From Agapanthus africanus (Eukaryota > Streptophyta > Magnoliopsida > Asparagales > Amaryllidaceae), in NCBI GenBank assembly GCA_030015575.1, contig JASDDO010000024.1:42618114-42682113 (forward strand): DNA of 64,000 nt, given 5' to 3'. The first letter of the stretch is position 1. The number at the start of each line of letters is the position of its first letter. Under the pieces are notes generated by a model. The model did no database searches. It was given only the letters and a program-made list of their open reading frames with translations, and was not told the origin of the DNA. Positions 58,966 through 64,000 of the stretch are shown in pieces. A program made the translations under genes and the position numbers.

Positions 58966-59162
58966 CTTGAGTGATTTATGGCCTCGTACTTCACAGTAAT
59001 CCTTAGAATTCCCTGCATGATTTTCTGAGGATTTTTAATATGAAAAATTTCAACTTTTGAAATTTTTTCCATAAACTAGGTTTTTACGGGGTTTCGGGGT
59101 TTGATCGGACTTCTAATTTCGTCTAGACAACGCCTAAAGCTCTAGCTTGGCTCGGATATCAC

Positions 59163-61326
59163 TGTAGGGTTAGCTTAGCACCTTACCAAGGTTTTGTCAA
59201 GCATCAATCATGCTACTGTAAATTTTTTGGGGTGCTAAACAAACCCTAACCAAGATCTTAACTAGAGACATAAGCTTAACAAAGCATGTAAACAACTTTA
59301 CATCTAAGAGTTAGGGATTACAACCTTTATAGTCCGTTCCTTCACTTCTAAAGCTCCGTGTTGAGGTCCCTTCGCTGCGATCATCGAGTACCCGGACTCA
59401 AGAGAGGCTCCATGAAGAGAAAGATGCAAGCTTGCTTCCAATCTTCAACAACTAAGATGATCTACCTTGAAGAATCTCAAACCTAAGCTATTGCTTCACT
59501 AATTAAGTATTAGCAAAGAAAACACCCTAATCTAAGTGGCTAGAATAGATGAGGATGATGAAGTAGGAATTTAGATCTCATTTGTTTTCTTTATCTCACT
59601 CAAAATCATCACAAACCCAAAAGTTAGAAAGCTTTTCAAGAGCAAGAAGAAGAAGTTCATTTGTGATGAATAATGAAGAATCATTGTTATGGTTACAAAT
59701 CAACCATGGGTTAAGAATGAAAACTTACCCCATGTAGAGAGTTAACTTGAGTAAAGGGTTTGGGTTGGGTTAGAAAATATCTATACAAAATAAAGTTTCT
59801 AGAAGCTTCATGAAAAAGCTAACCCAAATCAAACCCTAACTTGTTTTATCTCCACAAAACATGTTGCATTTGTAACCCTAACTTGTTACAATATTATATA
59901 TCACATATATAATATATTTTTGTAACAAAATAAAATAATACAATTAACATATATCACATATATATCAATGTATTATCCAAGTGAGAAAAAGAATCTTTAA
60001 GTGAGCTTATATTAGTTAATGTAACTTAATATATCACATATATAATTATACATGAAATTATCGAATCAACACTTGATCCGATAATCCGGCTATATCGCAT
60101 ATAACCGACTAATATAATCTGTATTAGTTCATCGAATCAACACTTGATCCGATGACCCGGCTATATCACATATACCTGGCCGATATCTTATATCGCGAGA
60201 ATCTAAACGGTATCGTATACACGTATTATTCCCGGTCCCGCACATATTACTTATGTGCTCCTACTCCGTTTTGCCTGAGCCAGGAAACCTTTGTGTAGAA
60301 CTCTAAAGAATCGTCAATATGCCGGCAGTAGGTGATGATCATATCAAACACCCACAAGCTGCAAGTGGTCAGCTAAACATAACAGCCACCCAAGTATTGA
60401 GCAATCAGAAGATCAACAAGTAAGCCTGTACATTCTCCCGTGAATCCAACCAGTAACACTCCCGTACAGTTCGGTCTCTTCGTCTGATATGTCGCATATC
60501 TCGCCTAGGGGTGGTAAACGTCAGACCCCAGTAGCTTGATAAGTTGTGTCGATATGAGGTCCATAACAGTTCGAGAAACTACTGATAACACTTACCAGTA
60601 AATCTCTGCAACCCTAGCCAGGGATTTCTAGTTATAGCCAATCGAACACAGCGCAGCATCAACTCCCTATACCGGGAGAGACGAAACCCCTCCTATCGCT
60701 CATTGCCTCCATGTGATTCGGGACTGTATCCAAAAGCCACCGTTTTGCACGCCTCTTGGACGTGGTATGATGGAAATCAAATCACAGTGGGAATCACACA
60801 AGACTCTATGACGATCTCGGGTCTACAGACTAACCTGTACCAGTGTCACCAGAGAACTGCCATCTGACGTGAGGTATAATACCATCTGGGAGTTCTCGGC
60901 CAGTCCGTCCAGTGTACCCAGTCTCCACTGAGCACCCGTATACCTTCACTGATGTCAAACACCAATGGATATGGGATCATCCATCGCCCATCATATTGGT
61001 CAAGAAGCGCATACGCTAGTCTACTCTGGAGTATCGAGGCCCTGTCTCGGTACTCCTACGACTAGGAACATTTGAAAGATGTACTTGGCGACTGCATTGT
61101 CCCCACTAGTATGATCTGCATCATAATCCTGGTAGTCAAGTACTCATCCTAAGGGCTTTATCAACATGTAACATAGAGACAATCAGAGTACATGTTAAGA
61201 TAAAGAGTAACCAGATAGCATATTATCATGTCGAGCAAGAAAGTCCTCCCTATATATGTCCAAGCATCCACTACAATATACATCGTATTTAGAGTAATGG
61301 ACTCTAGGGCATACATATAGCTAACA
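59163..61326 (-). mobile_element. E1 5' LTR
   Basis: LTR of 2164 bp next to the E1 primer site (59150-59162) and TSD ATATC (61327-61331). It is homologous to the other three E1/E2 LTRs; the palindrome reads CCCTAGCCAGGG here (near 60612). Confidence 0.94.
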
Positions 61327-61331
61327 ATATC

Positions 61332-62089
61332 CTCCATTTCTTCAAGACGTACGTCATTTATCGGTTTAGAACTCCACGACGGATTATCTCCGATAACGGG
61401 CCAGCCTATAGAAGCCACAAGATCAGCCGCTTCGCACAACAGCATAACATAGACTGGAGATACTCTTCAGTCTATAATCCTCGAGCTAACGGTCTAGCTG
61501 AAGCTTTTAACAAGACCTTGACGAAGATTGTAAAAAAGATGGTGTCTCGAAATAAGATGGACTGGCATGAAAGACTGCATGAAGCTCTCTAGGCATATCG
61601 AACTACGTTCAAAACGGCCACAAACACAACGCCGTATGCATTGGTATTCGGCACAGAAGCGGTACTCCCCCTCGAGATAGAGTTACCCTCTCTACGAGTG
61701 GAAGTTCACTACGAGCTAACAGACGAAGAAAATGCTCACCTCCGGCTCGAGGAACTCGATGCCCTTGATGAAACCCGACTCATGGCGCAGCAAAATCTGG
61801 AGGCTTACAAAGCAAAGATGATGCGCTCATATGAGAGATTGACTAGGTCGAGAACATTCCGCCAAGGCGAACTCATGCTAGTAGTTAAAAGACCTATGAT
61901 CCCCAATCACGCCAAACGGGGAAATTCGAGCCGAACTATGAAGGCCCGTATATCATAGACAAGGTCTACCAGGGTGGGGCCTATCTACTCGTTGACATGC
62001 ATGGTGAAAGACCTTTCAGGCCAATAAATGGTCGCTTCCTAAAGAAATACTACGCATGTCGAGTCACGGCTTGGGTCAACGATAGATGA
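61332..62089 (+). pseudogene. G2 integrase, C-terminal half
   Basis: The frame resumes exactly after the TSD of E1. The second catalytic Asp (ISDNGPAYRSH) and the Glu (GLAEAFNKTL) are present. A TAG replaces a Trp codon near 61590 (HEAL, stop, AYRTT). The C-terminal region runs through KRPMIPNHAKRG, where a one-base loss near 61926 shifts the frame, and ends GRFLKKYYACRVTAWVNDR with TGA at 62087-62089. This is the full length missing in element A. Confidence 0.9.
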
Positions 62090-62152
62090 CGACGCCTATG
62101 TCCGCTCGCTATCTTCCTAAGCCCAAAACTCTATAAGTAGTAGCCGGTTTTC

Positions 62153-62410
62153 GGACCGAAATGTCCTAAAACTAACAATGGATCATTATGTCCTAAAATT
62201 GGCGTTGGACCGAAACGTCCTTAAACTAACGACGGACCGAAACGTCCTTATACTAACGACGGACCGAAACTTCCTTAAACTAACAACGGACCGAAACGTC
62301 CTTAAGCTAACAACAGACCGAAACGTCCTTAAACTAACGATGGACCACTATGTCCTAAATCTAGCTGTTGACCGAGACGTCGATAAACTACTGTGGACTG
62401 CAGCATCCCA
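62153..62410 (+). repeat. 27-bp minisatellite in the G2 3' UTR
   Basis: Nine units of 27-28 bp with the core GGACCGAAACGTCCTTAAAC plus TAACGAC. Because 27 is a multiple of three, the repeat reads as an apparent ORF with a 9-residue period; I do not call it a gene. Tandem arrays in this position are known for Tat/Ogre elements. Confidence 0.92.
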
Positions 62411-62559
62411 AGGCTGACACAAAAAAGTGAAAAGAATAAAAAAACGGTATGTCCATAAGCAGAAAGGGCACGGATGAAAACCCGAAAGGGCTCCGTGAGT
62501 AAAAACAGCAGCGCTATCGGCGAGTTTTGTGAATACCCGAAAGGGCGCAATCTTGTTAA
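62411..62559 (+). other. G2 3' UTR, AACCCGAAAGGG motif
   Basis: Noncoding. Three related words (AGAAAGGGCACGG, AACCCGAAAGGGCTCCG, TACCCGAAAGGGCGC) at 45-80 bp intervals; nothing else seen. Confidence 0.5.
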
Positions 62560-63135
62560 AAGGCACTTGCAAGGTCCTCTCGACCTTGTGAGGAGAAACC
62601 ACCTGCATGAGATCCTTACGACTCACAAGGGTGCAATACACTTAGGGATCCCCACGATTCCTAAGGAGAAATTACACTTGCGAGATCCTCATGACTCGTA
62701 AGGAGAACCCTCTTACGAGACCCTCACGGCTCATAAGATTCAAAAGTCTTAAGCTACAGGGATCTGAACCTGTTCTTAAGCGACCACCACAACCTCCAAT
62801 GCTGCCCTATAAGTGGCTCAACGCTGACACTTGTATACAATCCACGTGCGCGAATAAATATTTCCCTAACAAAGTCCCATCCGTGACTAGGGACATGTCT
62901 ACACGGTGAACAACCCTTGTACGTCCTCTCGACTTATAAGAAGAAAACACACTTGTAAGATCCTTACAACTTATAAGAGAACACACATTTAGGAATCCTC
63001 ACAATTCCTAAGGAGAAAACGCACCTACGAGATCCTCACGACTCATAGGGAGAAATACCTTCATGAGACCCTTACGGCTCATAAAGTCAAAAGCCTTAGT
63101 CGACAGGATCCTAACCCTGTTCGCTAAGCCACCTT
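62560..63135 (+). repeat. Duplicated array of hairpins in the G2 3' UTR
   Basis: Two homologous blocks (about 62560-62790 and 62915-63135) each hold five consecutive hairpins with a near-constant top (ATCCTCACGA/ATCCTTACGA). The arms vary: CAAGGTC/GACCTTG, CTTAGGGATC/GATTCCTAAG, CTTGCGAG/CTCGTAAG, CTTACGAG/CTCATAAG; in the second block CTTGTAAG/CTTATAAG, TTTAGGAATC and CCTACGAG/CTCATAGG. Each block ends in a GGATC(C/T)(T/G)AACC(T/C)TGTTC word. Confidence 0.85.
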
Positions 63136-63264
63136 TGTTCGACATCGACAGAGGCAGATGATGATTCGTTCATGGCAATATTCCAGTTGTAGCGGTGCTG
63201 ATGCCGAAATTGGTATCTAATTCCAAACTTGCAGTGAGAAGCTAGCGAGCCACACGTGCATACG

Positions 63265-63480
63265 AAATAGCCGAAATGATGGGGCAACTTGCAAACAAAA
63301 TCAGTAAGTAAAAATGTATGCATGCAAAATAGCCAAAATGATTGGGCAACTCGCAATAAAAAGCAGCGAGTAAAAATAAAATAAATAGCTGAAATGATTG
63401 GGCGCCGTGAAAAAAAAGCCGAAATGATTGGGCAATCCCGACCTTCGCGATATAAAAGCTGAAATGATAGAGCATCGCGG
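63265..63480 (+). repeat. Degenerate tandem repeat AATAGCCGAAATGATTGGGC
   Basis: Five units of 30-65 bp around the core (A)AAGCYGAAATGATTGGGCAACTCGCAA, with A-rich spacers. Minus-strand ORFs with repeated Phe-rich words derive from it. Confidence 0.8.
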
Positions 63481-63785
63481 AAAGAAATAAAAAAAATGAA
63501 ATTTATGCTCTACATGTGATATCGCATCAATCCCTGTATACAATCCAGGGGCGCAAACAAAGAAGGAATCACACCTTCCCTCCCCAGGCTCCATCAAAAA
63601 ACGTAGCCAAATCTCGACGGTTCAGGGATAACCCAGAGATCATCAACAGCATTCCTCTCCATTCCAGCAGGATTCAGACGCTGTAATCAACCCTGGAGCT
63701 ACGGTGAAGCCCCTACTCTAAATCTCGATGGTTCCCAGACAACCTGGAGACTTCTTCGATATTCGTCTCATTACAACAGACGCAA
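63481..63785 (+). other. G2 3' UTR spacer
   Basis: No gene seen. TGTATACAATCCAGGGGCGC near 63535 repeats a word also found at 62836 in this UTR and at 4577 in the left element A block. AATCTCGA(C/T)GGTTC words recur at 63611 and 63722. Confidence 0.5.
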
Positions 63786-64000
63786 CGTCATCCCCCGTCT
63801 CGGAAATACGTCATCCACATGACCCCGTCATGGAAATACGTCATCCAAATGACCCTGTCACGGAAATACGTCATCCACATGCCCCGTCTCGGAAACACGT
63901 CATCCACATCACCCCGTCGCGGAAATACGTCATCCACATCACCGCGTCGCGGAAATATGTCATCCACATGACCCCATCGCGGAAATACGTCATCGACATG
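63786..64000 (+). repeat. 30-bp minisatellite running off the window end
   Basis: Seven or more units of 29-30 bp, CGTCATCCACATGACCCCGT plus CNCGGAAATA, with few differences between neighbours. It continues beyond the window, so neither its length nor the start of the G2 3' LTR can be given. Confidence 0.93.

Larger units (their letters stand above)
30649..61326 (-). mobile_element. Copia element E1 (with E2 and E3 nested inside)
   Basis: Two homologous LTRs (59163-61326 as 5', 30649-32846 as 3', minus strand) bound the insertion, with perfect TSD ATATC at 30644-30648 and 61327-61331. E1's own sequence is 30649-33195, 43565-48925 and 58971-61326, about 10 kb; the rest is E2 and E3. Its pol is heavily degraded and most of gag is missing. 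It landed in the integrase of G2. Confidence 0.93.

Noticed and set aside
61161-61445. ORF spanning the E1 LTR end and G2 integrase (minus strand)
   Set aside because: Crosses an insertion junction, so it is accidental.
62178-62417. ORF with a 9-residue repeat
   Set aside because: Product of a 27-bp minisatellite; ends are set by the array, not by gene features.
62560-64000. CRISPR-like array
   Set aside because: Repeats are degenerate or directly adjacent, without unique spacers, in a plant retrotransposon UTR.

Overview
This window looks like repeat-rich plant nuclear DNA. I found no host gene. Essentially all of it is LTR retrotransposon sequence of plant type: Ty3/gypsy elements of the Tat kind (a second, archaeal-type RNase H follows the first) and Ty1/copia elements primed by initiator-Met tRNA. 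The elements are nested inside one another, and most junctions are proved by perfect 5-bp target-site duplications (TSDs). All large ORFs but one carry stops or frameshifts, nearly all explicable as C-to-T or G-to-A changes, as expected for old methylated repeats. The species cannot be named from this.

Layout, left half. 1-2333 is the 3' part of a long gypsy-type LTR. 2334-25.4 kb is a minus-strand Tat element ('A'): leader and 5' LTR block at about 21.7-25.4 kb, gag at 18.6-13.8 kb, zinc-knuckle modules and protease at 13.8-11.8 kb, RT, RNase H, second RNase H and integrase at 9.6-4.9 kb. It is split by three solo LTRs: 9630-11782 (TSD CATGT), 14783-18293 (TSD CTTTC) and 18647-21698 (TSD AGCCG). 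The noncoding block on its left (2334-4905) is an inverted copy of its right-hand LTR/leader block.

Layout, right half. 25494-26000 is one intact unknown ORF behind a predicted intron. A truncated copia LTR (26031-27087) follows. Then comes a plus-strand Tat element ('G2') whose pol is one frame with a few stops (27.1-30.6 kb), resuming at 61332 with the integrase C-terminus and a tandem-repeat-rich 3' UTR to the window end. Its integrase was hit by copia element E1 (30649-61326, minus, TSD ATATC). E1 was then hit by E2, a sister copy (33196-43559, minus, TSD CCTTG), and by E3, a related but fuller copia element (48926-58965, plus, TSD CTTGA).

How the parts fit. E1 and E2 share the same loss of most of gag, the same stop before the protease active site and the same RT lesions. 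Their lineage was therefore already defective when it spread, presumably using proteins from E3-like relatives. E1, E2 and E3 share a leader with three long stem-loops whose stems differ between families yet stay paired while the roughly 18-nt loop is conserved, a good candidate for the RNA signal read by the partner. The same theme, chains of short inverted repeats with covarying arms, appears in the copia LTRs, in the Tat element A LTR blocks and in the G2 3' UTR. I regard this as the most interesting content of the window.
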